This document shows, piece after piece, positions 1 to 8,314 of a stretch of DNA of 64,000 nt. The stretch covers positions 62,001 through 126,000 of the forward strand of contig DATILL010000065.1 in assembly GCA_035476575.1 (NCBI GenBank), read 5' to 3'. Made by a program: the position numbers and the translations under genes. A model generated the notes under the pieces. It saw nothing but the letters and a program-made list of their open reading frames with translations, did no database searches and was not told where the DNA came from. Positions within the stretch are counted from its first letter, which is position 1; every line of letters begins with the position of its first letter. This DNA comes from DATILL01 sp035476575 (GTDB taxonomy: Bacteria > Actinomycetota > Actinomycetes > Mycobacteriales > JACQDL01).

Positions 1-1
1 G

Positions 2-442
2 CGGATCGCGGGCGCGCTGATGGGCATCCAGGCCATCAAGGGCGTGGAGTTCGGCGACGGTTTCGGGCTGGCCCGGGTCCGCGGCTCGCGCGCCCACGAC
101 GAGATCGAGAACACCCCCGACGGCGTACGCCGGACGACCGGCCGCGCGGGCGGTGTCGAGGGCGGCATGAGCACCGGCGAGCCGCTGCGGGTGCGGGCCG
201 CGATGAAGCCAATCTCCACCGTGCCGCGCGCCCTGGCCACGATCGACGTCGCGACCGGCGAGCCGGCGGTGGCGATCAACCAGCGCAGCGACGTGTGCGC
301 CGTACCGGCCGCCGGGGTGGTGGCCGAGGCGATGGTCGCGCTGGTGCTCGCCGACGCGGCGCTGGAGAAGTTCGGCGGCGACTCGGTGGCCGAGACCCGG
401 CGCAACGCCGAAGGATACCTGGCCAACCTGGTGATCCGGTGA
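2..442 (+). CDS. aroC: Chorismate synthase, C-terminal part (cut by window edge)
   Basis: The gene is open at the left window edge; about 146 C-terminal residues are present. Chorismate synthase makes chorismate from 5-enolpyruvylshikimate-3-phosphate using reduced FMN, the last step of the shikimate pathway. The family segments RAGGVEGGMSTGEPLRVRAA and RSDVCAVPAAGVVAEAM, which line the FMN/substrate site, are visible. The stop codon overlaps the GTG start of aroK (GTGA), so the genes are translationally coupled at the head of an aroC-K-B-Q run. Nothing unusual is seen in the visible part; the N-terminus and promoter lie outside the window. Confidence 0.95.
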   Translation, partial: RIAGALMGIQAIKGVEFGDGFGLARVRGSRAHDEIENTPDGVRRTTGRAGGVEGGMSTGEPLRVRAAMKPISTVPRALATIDVATGEPAVAINQRSDVCAVPAAGVVAEAMVALVLADAALEKFGGDSVAETRRNAEGYLANLVIR

Positions 443-957
443 GCCTCCCGGCAAGCCGGCCCGTCGCGGTGCTGATTGGCCCGCCGGGCGCCGGCAAGAC
501 CACCGTCGGCACCCTGCTGGCGGGCAAGCTCGGCGTGCCGTTCCGGGACACCGACGCCGACGTCGAGGCCGCCGCCGGCAAGCCGGTCGCGGAGATCTTC
601 CTCGACGACGGCGAGCCGTACTTCCGGGCGCTGGAGGAGCAGGCGGTCGCCGCCGCGCTCACGACGTACGCCGGGGTGCTGGCCCTCGGCGGCGGCGCGG
701 TCCTGGCCGAGCGCACCCAGGCCGGCCTGGCCGGGCACACCGTGGTCTACCTGTCCGTCGGCCCGGCCGAGGCGCTCGCCCGGGTCGGGCTGAACCGGGA
801 CCGGCCGCTGCTGCTCGGCAACCCGCGTGCCCAGCTCCGCGCCCTGCTGGAGCAGCGCGTCCCGATCTACCAGCGGCTGGCCACCCTGACGGTGCACACC
901 GACGGGCGCACCCCGGAGGAGATCGTCGCCGAGCTGGTGGAGAAGATCGGCCGATGA
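439..957 (+). CDS. aroK: Shikimate kinase
   Basis: A 172-residue protein, the usual length for shikimate kinase, which phosphorylates the 3-hydroxyl of shikimate with ATP. The Walker A motif GPPGAGKTT lies at residues 14-22; the DTD segment that contacts Mg and shikimate and the GGGAV loop follow. The GTG start was chosen because it overlaps the aroC stop and places the P-loop at the expected distance from the N-terminus; a longer upstream reading frame merely overlaps aroC. The stop overlaps the aroB ATG. Cytoplasmic; expected to be co-expressed with its aro neighbours. Confidence 0.95.
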   Translation: MSLPASRPVAVLIGPPGAGKTTVGTLLAGKLGVPFRDTDADVEAAAGKPVAEIFLDDGEPYFRALEEQAVAAALTTYAGVLALGGGAVLAERTQAGLAGHTVVYLSVGPAEALARVGLNRDRPLLLGNPRAQLRALLEQRVPIYQRLATLTVHTDGRTPEEIVAELVEKIGR

Positions 958-2054
958 GCGCAGACGAGCCGACCCGGATCCAGGTGGGCGGCGAGGCACC
1001 GTACGACGTCCTGGTCGGCACCGCGCTGCTAGCCTCCACCGCCGTAGGGGGCGGGCTGCCCGCGCTGCTGGCCGGCGCTGACCGGGTCGCCGTCGTCCAT
1101 GCCCCGCCGCTGCGCTCGACGGCCGCGGCGGCCCGGGCCGACCTGGTCCACAGTGGACACACCGCGCACCTGGTCGAGGTCCCGGACGGCGAGGCGGCCA
1201 AGACGCTGGCCGTGGCCGGCCGGTGCTGGGACACGCTGGGCGGCCTGGGGTTCACCCGGTCCGACGCGATCGTCGGGCTCGGCGGGGGCGCGGTCACCGA
1301 CCTGGCCGGGTTCGTCGCCGCGGCCTGGCTGCGCGGGGTCCGGGTGGTACAGGTGCCGACCACCCTGCTGGGCATGGTCGACGCCGCGGTCGGCGGCAAG
1401 ACCGGCGTCAACATCGACGCCGGCAAGAACCTCGTCGGTGCCTTCCACCCGCCCGCCGGGGTGCTCTGCGACCTGGCCGCGCTGGCCACGCTGCCGGAGC
1501 CCGACTACGTCGCCGGGCTGGCCGAGGTGGTCAAGTGCGGCTTCATCGCCGACCCGGCCATCCTGGACCTGGTGGAGAAGGACCCGCGCGCCGCCCGGGA
1601 CTCGACCGGCGGGCTGACCCGGGAGCTGGTGGAACGCTCGGTCCGGGTCAAGGCCCGGGTGGTCTCGGCGGACCTGAGGGAGTCCGGGCTGCGCGAGATC
1701 CTGAACTACGGCCACACCCTCGGGCACGCGATCGAGAAGGTCGAGCGGTACCGCTGGCGACACGGGGCGGCGATCAGCGTGGGGCTGGTGTTCGCGGCGG
1801 CGCTCGGCAAGCTGGCCGGCCGGCTGGACAGCGTCACCGCCGCCCGGCACCGGGCCGTGCTCGACGCGCTCGGGCTGCCCACGGCGTACCGGGCCGACGC
1901 CTGGCCCGAGCTGCACGCGGCGATGGCGGTGGACAAGAAGGCCCGCGGCTCGACGCTGCGGTTCGTGGTGCTGGATGGGCTGGCCCGGCCGGGCCGGCTG
2001 GACGACCCCGACCCAGCCCTGCTGGCCGCGGCGTACGCGGAGGTGGCCCGGTGA
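954..2054 (+). CDS. aroB: 3-dehydroquinate synthase
   Basis: A 366-residue protein of normal family length. It converts DAHP to 3-dehydroquinate, an NAD-assisted carbocycle-forming step that precedes AroQ in the shikimate pathway. Visible signatures are the NAD-binding GLGGGAVTDLAGF segment, the PTTLLGMVDAAVGGKTGVN active-site stretch with its lysine, the metal-ligand region LAEVVKCGF and the NYGHTLGHAIE histidine motif. The ATG overlaps the aroK stop and the stop overlaps the aroQ GTG, so the gene sits inside a tightly coupled operon. Confidence 0.95.
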   Translation: MSADEPTRIQVGGEAPYDVLVGTALLASTAVGGGLPALLAGADRVAVVHAPPLRSTAAAARADLVHSGHTAHLVEVPDGEAAKTLAVAGRCWDTLGGLGFTRSDAIVGLGGGAVTDLAGFVAAAWLRGVRVVQVPTTLLGMVDAAVGGKTGVNIDAGKNLVGAFHPPAGVLCDLAALATLPEPDYVAGLAEVVKCGFIADPAILDLVEKDPRAARDSTGGLTRELVERSVRVKARVVSADLRESGLREILNYGHTLGHAIEKVERYRWRHGAAISVGLVFAAALGKLAGRLDSVTAARHRAVLDALGLPTAYRADAWPELHAAMAVDKKARGSTLRFVVLDGLARPGRLDDPDPALLAAAYAEVAR

Positions 2055-2497
2055 GTGGTGGCACAGTAGGACCGGTCCTGGTGCTCAACGGCCCGAACCT
2101 GAACCGGCTGGGCAGCCGGGAGCCGACGATCTACGGCGCCACGACGTATCCCGAGCTGGTCGAGCTGTGCGTGGCCGCCGGGAAGGGCCTCGGTGTCGAG
2201 GTGGAGGTCCGGCAGACCAACCACGAGGGTGAGCTGATCGGCTGGCTGCACGACGCGGCCGACGCGGGCCTGCCCGTGGTGCTCAACGCCGGCGCCTGGA
2301 CGCACACCTCGATCGCGGTCCGGGACGCCTGCGCCGCGCTGACCGCCCCGCTGGTCGAGGTGCACATCTCGAACGTGCACGCCCGCGAGGAGTTCCGGCA
2401 CCATTCGTACATCTCGGCGGTGGCCAGCGGGGTCATCGTGGGCCTCGGCGTCCGAGGGTACGAGCTCGCCATCCGCTGGCTGGCCCAGCAGCAGTAG
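2051..2497 (+). CDS. aroQ: 3-dehydroquinate dehydratase, type II
   Basis: A 148-residue type II (dodecameric, AroQ-class) dehydroquinase that interconverts 3-dehydroquinate and 3-dehydroshikimate. The family motifs LNGPNLNRLGSREP with the lid arginine and catalytic tyrosine (YG), QTNHEGELI, NAGAWTHTS and EVHISNVHAREEFRHHS are all present. The GTG start overlaps the aroB stop. In related actinobacteria pepP and efp usually follow; here a 7.5-kb segment containing a RiPP cluster separates aroQ from pepP. Confidence 0.95.
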   Translation: MSGGTVGPVLVLNGPNLNRLGSREPTIYGATTYPELVELCVAAGKGLGVEVEVRQTNHEGELIGWLHDAADAGLPVVLNAGAWTHTSIAVRDACAALTAPLVEVHISNVHAREEFRHHSYISAVASGVIVGLGVRGYELAIRWLAQQQ

Positions 2498-3187
2498 CCC
2501 ACCCGCACGGCTCAGCCGCCACCGGCAGTCCGGGGCGGCACGGGGTGAGAAACCCTGGCCGCCTATCTCTCCTACCGCAACTCGATGAAGGTTGGTCCGC
2601 GTCGACGCGGGCGCGGCGGCGTAGGGACGCAGCCGAGACGGCTGTACGGCGTAGCCTCGACGGGCCAAAAGACTAGGCTTCTACGAACCGAGGACACAGC
2701 TTCTGCCAAGATTTCCCAATGCGCACCGCGACGGCCGCAGATCGTGCTTGCCGCGCGGCTTCCGCACCGGCGGTGACGCCAGCCTCCGTCTCGCAGCCCA
2801 TGCCTGGGCGCCGACCGCTAGAGCCGGTAGGCCTGCACCTGCACCCGTGCCCTTGGCGATTACAGCCGTCGCCACGCTCGTCTCCAGGCACGGCGAGCTG
2901 ACCCGTGTCGGTCACGCCGGTCTGGTGGGTCTTGCCCATGTCGGTCCCCTTCCTCCTGGTCTTCCTGACCTTCTTGGCGGATCACCCGATAACCGCCATA
3001 CGGCAGGTTGCCGGTGGGGAACCGCTGCCTCATTTCCGAAAGTCCGGACAACCTCCATGGCGTGCCCGCCACGGGGGCATCGCCACCTGGCGCCTGGTGG
3101 CTCCTTTCTTGGCGGCAGCGGAGAGAACTAAATTTCAGAAAACGTGGTTCTCAACGACAACCGACCGCCACCCTAGGGGGAGACGGC
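2498..3187. other. 690-bp junction between aroQ and the RiPP cluster
   Basis: No convincing conserved gene is seen. Several short open frames exist on both strands. The best is on the minus strand (2939 to 2673, 88 codons), because a strong AGGAGGA ribosome-binding sequence precedes its ATG; its product, rich in Gly, Arg and Cys, matches no family I recognise. The last 70 bases (about 3120-3187) are less GC-rich than the surroundings and probably hold the promoter and leader of the BTAD regulator, although no clear -10/-35 pair stands out. The segment marks the left boundary of an insertion into an otherwise conserved aro-pepP-efp order. Confidence 0.5.
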
Positions 3188-3922
3188 ATGGCGGCGCGAC
3201 AGGAGATAAGACTTGAACTACTGGGTGTCTTTCGGCTTCGGTACGCACAGACCGCCGTTGTCCTGCGCCCAAGCTCGCGCCGTCTTATCGCGCTGCTGGC
3301 CGTTACCGGAACTCAGGCACGGTTGGACGCCGCCGCGCGGCTGTGGCCGGACCTGCTGCAGGCCCGAGCCGCGTCCAACTTGCGCACGGCGGCCTGGCGG
3401 ATCCGGCAGGACGCGTGTGGGCTCCTGGTCAGCGAGGGCGACGTGCTGCGGCTTGAGGAGCTGAGCTGCGACCTCACGGAGGTACGGGACTGGGCGCGCC
3501 GCACGGTGGCCGGTGAGCAGCTTAGCCACCTCCCTGAGCACGCGGCGGCGGAGCTGCTGCCCCGGTGGAGCGACGAGTGGCTTATCGAGCCCCGCGAAGA
3601 GCTCCGGCTCCTGCAGCTGCACGCGCTTGAAGCATTAGCGCAGCGACTCCTCATGGCTGGTCGGCTCGCTGAGGCATGCACTCACGCGCTGACCGCCGTG
3701 ATGATGGACCCACTACGCGAAAGCGCTACCCGGCTGCTTATCGAGATTCATTTGCGCGAGGGCAACACTCTGGACGCCGTCCGGAGGTTCCACCGCTTTG
3801 AGGAGCTGCTCGACCAAGAGCTCGACGTTGCGCCCAGCCCCGCGATCACCTCTCTGGTGGCTCCCCTTATTACGTCGAAGCGTGCGGCGGGGGTTGACCC
3901 GCGAAGGCTCCGCCGGACCTGA
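3188..3922 (+). CDS. BTAD-domain transcriptional regulator (AfsR/SARP-like) with a TTA codon
   Basis: A 244-residue regulator. Residues 1-95 resemble the winged-helix DNA-binding domain of the OmpR/SARP type (LELLGVFRLR ... RRLIALLAV ... RTAAWRIRQ). Residues 100-235 form the helical BTAD repeat domain (LRLLQLHALEALAQRLL, AVMMDPLRESATRLLIEIHL, RFHRFEELLDQELDVAPS). The ATG is preceded by AGGGGGA. SARP-like proteins commonly activate the secondary-metabolite cluster in which they lie, and this one directly precedes the precursor gene. Codon 150 (3635-3637) is TTA, which is very rare in such genomes and in Streptomyces makes translation depend on the bldA tRNA. It lacks the ATPase and TPR parts of large AfsR proteins. 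Confidence 0.85.
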   Translation: MAARQEIRLELLGVFRLRYAQTAVVLRPSSRRLIALLAVTGTQARLDAAARLWPDLLQARAASNLRTAAWRIRQDACGLLVSEGDVLRLEELSCDLTEVRDWARRTVAGEQLSHLPEHAAAELLPRWSDEWLIEPREELRLLQLHALEALAQRLLMAGRLAEACTHALTAVMMDPLRESATRLLIEIHLREGNTLDAVRRFHRFEELLDQELDVAPSPAITSLVAPLITSKRAAGVDPRRLRRT

Positions 3923-4157
3923 GGCTCAGCCACCCTCCGTGGCCGCCGACCGCACCATGTGCCCGATAACTCCGTTCTCCGGCAACCCGTTCATCAACGC
4001 GTCGACCACTCGGCGTCGGCGCGGCTGCGACGGCATCGAGGCATCGCCGCGGCGCCCGCGCGGTGAGCTCCCGGCGCGCGAGGAGCCAGTCGACCCACGG
4101 GTGGGGAACGTAGCCCGTGCCATGGTCCTGGTGACGCACTCGCAAGGGAGGGGTCGA

Positions 4158-4520
4158 ATGGCCGACGGCGTGGACCTCGCGCATTTGCAGGAGCTCGAGC
4201 AGCGGCTCGCCACGCTCGAGGCACAGTCAGGCCAGCCATCAGGCGGCAGTGAACAAGGATCCGGAGGTGTCGGAATGACCAGCGGTCAAGGCCAAGCCCC
4301 AAGCCCAGAGCAACAAGGGCTTATGCAGGCGTTCTTGCAAGGGGCCATGGCGGCCCAGGCGCTCGCCCAAGCGGCGGCACAGCAGGCGGGCCAAGCGGGC
4401 CAGGCGGTCGTCGGCGCGCAGGGCGGTGCAGCTCCAGCGGGGTTCACGAGCTACGACTCCATCTTCTGGTGCAGGAGCCGGTTCATGTGCAACCCGCAGT
4501 CAATCTCCTGCTTCTGCTGA
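4158..4520 (+). CDS. RiPP (lanthipeptide-like) precursor peptide
   Basis: A 120-residue peptide preceded by GGGAGGGG. Residues 1-30 form a charged, heptad-like Leu/Glu segment (HLQELEQRLATLEAQ). Residues 40-90 are Gly/Gln/Ala-rich (QGLMQAFLQGAMAAQALAQ). The presumed core begins near residue 96. It holds Thr97, Ser98, Ser101, Ser107, Ser115, Ser117 and Cys105, Cys111, Cys118, Cys120; all four cysteines of the peptide are in these last 16 residues. Ser101-x3-Cys105 and Ser107-x3-Cys111 are spaced like lanthionine precursors, and Ser115/Ser117 pair plausibly with Cys118/Cys120. The next genes are the kinase and HopA1-LanC enzymes expected to modify it. I infer the leader/core border from composition; there is no GG or clear protease site. 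An upstream in-frame extension overlaps the regulator and has no ribosome site. Confidence 0.85.
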   Translation: MADGVDLAHLQELEQRLATLEAQSGQPSGGSEQGSGGVGMTSGQGQAPSPEQQGLMQAFLQGAMAAQALAQAAAQQAGQAGQAVVGAQGGAAPAGFTSYDSIFWCRSRFMCNPQSISCFC

Positions 4521-4638
4521 GGACGAGAAGAGGCACCTGAGCCGGGCGGGGCGTCGCGGCCCACGCCATGCCCTGCGCATGCCGTGTGCGGCGCTCCCCT
4601 GGCTTGGTCCTTGCGCGCAGCCGGCGAGGAGTGCGGCC

Positions 4639-4670
4639 CAGTGCGGAATGCGGCCAGTGCGGAATGCGGC
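4639..4670 (+). repeat. 16-bp tandem duplication before the kinase gene
   Basis: Two perfect head-to-tail copies of CAGTGCGGAATGCGGC (4639-4654 and 4655-4670), followed by a shortened third start (CAGTGAGGA) that carries the ribosome site of the kinase gene. The 167-bp gap between precursor and kinase is otherwise featureless apart from GC-rich potential stem-loops near 4555-4600, which could lower kinase expression relative to precursor. Confidence 0.8.
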
Positions 4671-4687
4671 CCAGTGAGGAGTGGACG

Positions 4688-5848
4688 GTGACGGACAAGC
4701 TGCTGACCGAAGCTCACGGAACCCTGACCGAGACTGAGGTCATCCCATACCTGCGCGAACGCGGTCTCGTCGACGGCGCCAGCGTCGTCGACGGCGACAT
4801 CCGCGTTCTCGACGTGTCGCGACGGAACCGGAACTTCCGCGTGCTCCGCTCCGCGGGACCGTCGTTCCTGCTCAAGCAGGGCGTCGCGCGGGACAGCTTC
4901 AGCGCTGTTGCCCGGGAGGCACGTGCTTATGAGCTGTTCGGCCCGTTGCCCCACAGCGTCGGGGCGGGATCGTCGCCAGCGTTTCGGCACGCGCCAACCG
5001 CGTACGCATACGACGACGAGCGCGACGTGCTGGTCCTGGAGCTCGTGACCGGCGTGGAGAACCTGCGCGTCCGGCACCGGCGCGCGCGCCGCCCGCCGCG
5101 AGACGCCGCTCGTGCCGTCGGGCGGGCGCTTGCCGCGCTGCACCAGCTTGTGCCGGCGACGGTCGACCTGGCCACGGCGCAGCGGCTGCTGGGGGCCGGC
5201 GAGCCTGGTGTCTTGTCGGTGCAGCGTCCGGGGCTGAGCATGCTGCGCGACTTCAGCAGCGCGTGCGTTGACCTGGTGCGGATGGTCCAGGCGGCGCCCG
5301 ACGTCCCCGAGCTGCTCGCCGGCCTGCGGCAGGACTGGCGCACTGACACGCTGATTCACCATGACGTCCGCTGGGACAACTTCCTGCTGCCCCTTCCGCG
5401 CGCGCGAAATGGCGCACGCGGCCGGCGTGAGGTCATGCTCGTCGACTGGGAGACCGCCGCCCTGGGCGACCCCTGCTGGGATGTCGGCGCGGTGTTTGGT
5501 GAATATCTCGGCGACTGGCTCAGCTCCGTCCCGGGTGTGGCAGGAGAGCCGCCAGAGCGGTTCCTGCATTTGGCGCGCTGCCCGCTGGAGTCGGTGCAGC
5601 CAGCCGTCCGGTCGTTCTGGTCGGCCTATGTCGGGCAGGCCGGCCTGGCAGCGGGACAGGCCAGCGAGCATCTTCTCCGGTCAGTCCGGTACTCCGGGCT
5701 CAAGCTGGTTCAGTCTGGCCTGGAGCAGGTGCAACGGTCCGCCCGGTGGACCGTCTGCACCGTGTCCTTCCTGCAGGTCGGGGTCAACATCCTGACCAGG
5801 CCGGAGGAGGCTGGCGCTGTGCTGCTCGGGTTGGGAGGCGTGGCGTGA
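4688..5848 (+). CDS. APH-fold kinase, presumed Ser/Thr kinase of the RiPP precursor
   Basis: A 386-residue protein with an aminoglycoside-phosphotransferase/protein-kinase-like fold. Visible elements are the ATP lysine Lys63 in FLLKQG, a helix-C Glu in REARAYELF, the catalytic loop HHDVRWDNF with Asp226 and Asn231, and the metal-binding VDWE with Asp253. Stand-alone kinases of this fold work beside HopA1-like lyases in class V lanthipeptide and thioviridamide-type pathways, phosphorylating Ser/Thr before elimination; I infer the same role here. The GTG start has GAGGAG six bases upstream; a longer frame reaching 4568 runs through the tandem repeat and is unlikely. The stop overlaps the next gene's GTG, so both enzymes should be made together. 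Confidence 0.85.
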   Translation: MTDKLLTEAHGTLTETEVIPYLRERGLVDGASVVDGDIRVLDVSRRNRNFRVLRSAGPSFLLKQGVARDSFSAVAREARAYELFGPLPHSVGAGSSPAFRHAPTAYAYDDERDVLVLELVTGVENLRVRHRRARRPPRDAARAVGRALAALHQLVPATVDLATAQRLLGAGEPGVLSVQRPGLSMLRDFSSACVDLVRMVQAAPDVPELLAGLRQDWRTDTLIHHDVRWDNFLLPLPRARNGARGRREVMLVDWETAALGDPCWDVGAVFGEYLGDWLSSVPGVAGEPPERFLHLARCPLESVQPAVRSFWSAYVGQAGLAAGQASEHLLRSVRYSGLKLVQSGLEQVQRSARWTVCTVSFLQVGVNILTRPEEAGAVLLGLGGVA

Positions 5849-8268
5849 CCAGCCATGTCGACCGCCTCGACGAGGCGGTGCGCGCGGTGCGGATCGTGTC
5901 GTCGACGTCCTTCACCTGGTTCGGCGTCCGGTCGCCCGCCCCACCGGCCCGGCTCCGGTCCATGTTTACCCCCGAGGTCGCTCGCGCCCACCTGCGCCTC
6001 GGCCTCCGTGACCGGCTTTACCAGGACTTTTACTGCGCGGGCACGGCACGGCCCTCCCCGTCGCAAGACTGGCACGCCGGCCGGCCCAGTGACCGGATGG
6101 CCCTCGCGATGTCCCGCGCCAACGGCGGCCGCGGCACGTGGGAACCGGGCTGGGTGGTCCGCACCGTCGAAGAGGGGCTGTTCGCGGTGCGCCGCAACGG
6201 CCTGGAGCTGTGGGTACGGCCGCAGGACTGCCGCACCGACGCTGGGACGCCGGCTTCCGGGCACGAGGTAGCGGTCCGCCTCCCCAAGGAGTCGTTCGAG
6301 CTGGCGCCCGGCTACTACTGCGCCCTCAGCGACGCGCCCTTTCCGTGGGATGGCGACGGCGTCCTGGTCCGGGTGTACCTCAACCTGCGACCCGACCAGG
6401 CGGTGCGTGGCGTCGGGGCGCTCACCGGCCGGCTCAACGCCGCTGACGTGCCGTACCGGTTGAAGGTGCTCAACGACGAGCAGAGCTACGCCCGGTGTGA
6501 CACCGCGGTGCTCTACCTGCGGCAGCAGGATGTTGCCGTCGCCGTTGAGCCCCTTGCCCACGCCGTCAACGACCTCCGCGCGGCGTTGCGGCCGGCAGTG
6601 CCGGCGATGACCAAGGCGCTGGTGCCGGGGGTGGGGCTGGCCGAGGACCCGGGATCCGCCGGTGACAGCTTCGGGCAGCACCGCTGCGCGCTGGTCGCCG
6701 ACGGGTTGCTGCAGGCGCACGAGGTGGGCAGCAGGTCTCCGCGGGCCCAGTTGGAGGCAGTCCTGGACGTCTTCCGCGCCGCGGGCGTCGATCCGGAACG
6801 GCCTTACCTGAACCCCGGCTCGCTCGACCGCTACGCGCTTCCCGCCCAGCCCCGCCTCGCCATCCCTGGGTGGAGGCCGGTCCGCGCCGACGGTGCCGGG
6901 AGCCCCGACCTCCGGGTGGCCCCCTTGAGCGCTGTCGCGCTCATCGACGTCGCGCGCCGGATCGGCTGCCGGCTGACCGCCGACGCCGTCTGGCACGAGG
7001 ACCGCTGCACCTGGCTCGGGCCTGTTCCAGCGCTGGACGAGCATGGCGGGCCGGCGCTGGCGCACGGCACCATTGGCAGCGGGCTGTATGACGGCACCAG
7101 CGGCGTCGCTGTTTTCCTCGCCGCGCTCGCCGCCACGACGGGCGACCAGGATGCGGCCCGGACCGCGTCGGCCGCGGTCCGGCAGGCGCTGGGCGCCGCC
7201 GGGCACGGCCGCGACGCCCCTGGCCTGTACAACGGCACGGTGGGCGTGTGCCTCGCCGCCGCGGTCGTGGCCAGGCTCACCAGCGACGGCGCCCTGGCCA
7301 CGGCTGCCCGAAAGCTCGTAGACGAAGCGCTGTCGCGCCAGCAGGAGGCGTTCGGGTTCGACGTCCTGTCCGGCTTGGCCGGTGCGGTCGCGGGCGTGCT
7401 GACGCTCTCGGCGCTGCTTGCGGACAGCAGCCTGGTCGAGGACGCGGTCCGGCTCGGAGAGGCGCTGGTCGGCGCCGCCGTTCGCGCTGACGAGGGCTGG
7501 TCGTGGCGGCCCGGGACCGGGTTGCGCCATCCCGATCTGACCGGCCTGTCGCACGGTGCCGCTGGCGCGGGCTACGCGTTGCTGGAGCTCTTCCGGGTCA
7601 CTGGCGACAGCCGGTGGGCGTCGGCGGGCCGGGAGGCTTTCCGGTACGAGCGGGCCTGGTTCTCGCCGGACGCGGGCAACTGGCCGGACTTTCGCGACGA
7701 GAAGGGGCGGCCGTCGCGGCGGCGCCCCTTGGCGTTCCGCACCCAGTGGTGCCACGGCGCACCAGGGATCGCCCTCACCCGGCTCAGGGCCGCCGAGCTC
7801 CTGGGCGACACAGCGCTGGGCGAGGAGGCGGTCGTGGCGCTGTCAACCACCATCGAGAACACTCGGGCGGCCCTGCTCGATGGGACTTTGGGCTTCAGCC
7901 TGTGCCACGGGCTGGCCGGCAACGCGGACGTGCTGCTCGACGGCCTGCCGCTGGCGGAGGAGCGGGACCTTCCCGCCCGGGCGTTGGTGGCGGAGATTGC
8001 CGCGGCCGGACATGCCCGGCACGCCGTCGGCGAGCAGCCGTGGCCCTGCGGGCTGTCTACGCACGGAGGCGAGAGCCCCGGCCTCATGCTTGGGCTCGCG
8101 GGTATCGGCTACCACTACCTCCGCCTCGCCTGTCCCGACGTCGTCCCGTCCGTGCTGCTGCTGCGGCCGGAGCGCACGGCCGAAGGCATCGCCGCGCTCG
8201 CGGGCGAGCGGGCCAGCCGCGCTGCCACCACCAGCCGCGCTGCCACCACCAGCCTTGCGGGCACGTAA
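5845..8268 (+). CDS. HopA1-like lyase fused to LanC-like cyclase (lanthipeptide synthetase)
   Basis: An 807-residue two-domain enzyme. Residues about 15-335 match the T3SS-effector HopA1-like family: GYYCALSDAPF, RVYLNLRPDQAVRGV, PYRLKVLNDEQSYARCD, FGQHRCALVADGL and PERPYLNPGS. Such domains eliminate phosphate from phospho-Ser/Thr in class V lanthipeptide and thioamitide pathways. Residues about 405-790 form a LanC alpha-toroid with repeated Gly-rich motifs (GLYDGTSGV, GLYNGTVGV, LSHGAAGAGYALLE, GLMLGLAGIGYHY). The zinc ligands are intact: Cys636 (WCHG), Cys687 and His688 (LCHG). The C-terminal tail contains a duplicated SRAATT, encoded by an 18-bp tandem repeat (8215-8250). Start GTG overlaps the kinase stop. 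I infer dehydration and cyclisation on one chain. Confidence 0.88.
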   Translation: MTSHVDRLDEAVRAVRIVSSTSFTWFGVRSPAPPARLRSMFTPEVARAHLRLGLRDRLYQDFYCAGTARPSPSQDWHAGRPSDRMALAMSRANGGRGTWEPGWVVRTVEEGLFAVRRNGLELWVRPQDCRTDAGTPASGHEVAVRLPKESFELAPGYYCALSDAPFPWDGDGVLVRVYLNLRPDQAVRGVGALTGRLNAADVPYRLKVLNDEQSYARCDTAVLYLRQQDVAVAVEPLAHAVNDLRAALRPAVPAMTKALVPGVGLAEDPGSAGDSFGQHRCALVADGLLQAHEVGSRSPRAQLEAVLDVFRAAGVDPERPYLNPGSLDRYALPAQPRLAIPGWRPVRADGAGSPDLRVAPLSAVALIDVARRIGCRLTADAVWHEDRCTWLGPVPALDEHGGPALAHGTIGSGLYDGTSGVAVFLAALAATTGDQDAARTASAAVRQALGAAGHGRDAPGLYNGTVGVCLAAAVVARLTSDGALATAARKLVDEALSRQQEAFGFDVLSGLAGAVAGVLTLSALLADSSLVEDAVRLGEALVGAAVRADEGWSWRPGTGLRHPDLTGLSHGAAGAGYALLELFRVTGDSRWASAGREAFRYERAWFSPDAGNWPDFRDEKGRPSRRRPLAFRTQWCHGAPGIALTRLRAAELLGDTALGEEAVVALSTTIENTRAALLDGTLGFSLCHGLAGNADVLLDGLPLAEERDLPARALVAEIAAAGHARHAVGEQPWPCGLSTHGGESPGLMLGLAGIGYHYLRLACPDVVPSVLLLRPERTAEGIAALAGERASRAATTSRAATTSLAGT
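8215..8250 (+). repeat. 18-bp in-frame tandem duplication at the 3' end of the HopA1-LanC gene
   Basis: Two perfect copies of AGCCGCGCTGCCACCACC (8215-8232, 8233-8250) encode a repeated SRAATT in the tail outside the LanC fold. It looks like recent slippage and is one of several 14-18 bp tandem duplications found at gene ends in this window. Confidence 0.85.
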
Positions 8269-8314
8269 CCAGCCGCCTCGGCGGCACCCGTCTAGCATCA
8301 CCTTGGGGAGCGTC

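Noticed and set aside
4426..4677. 83-codon frame overlapping the precursor end
   Set aside because: It reads through the 3' end of the precursor in another frame and through the tandem repeat; it has no ribosome site and no recognisable features.
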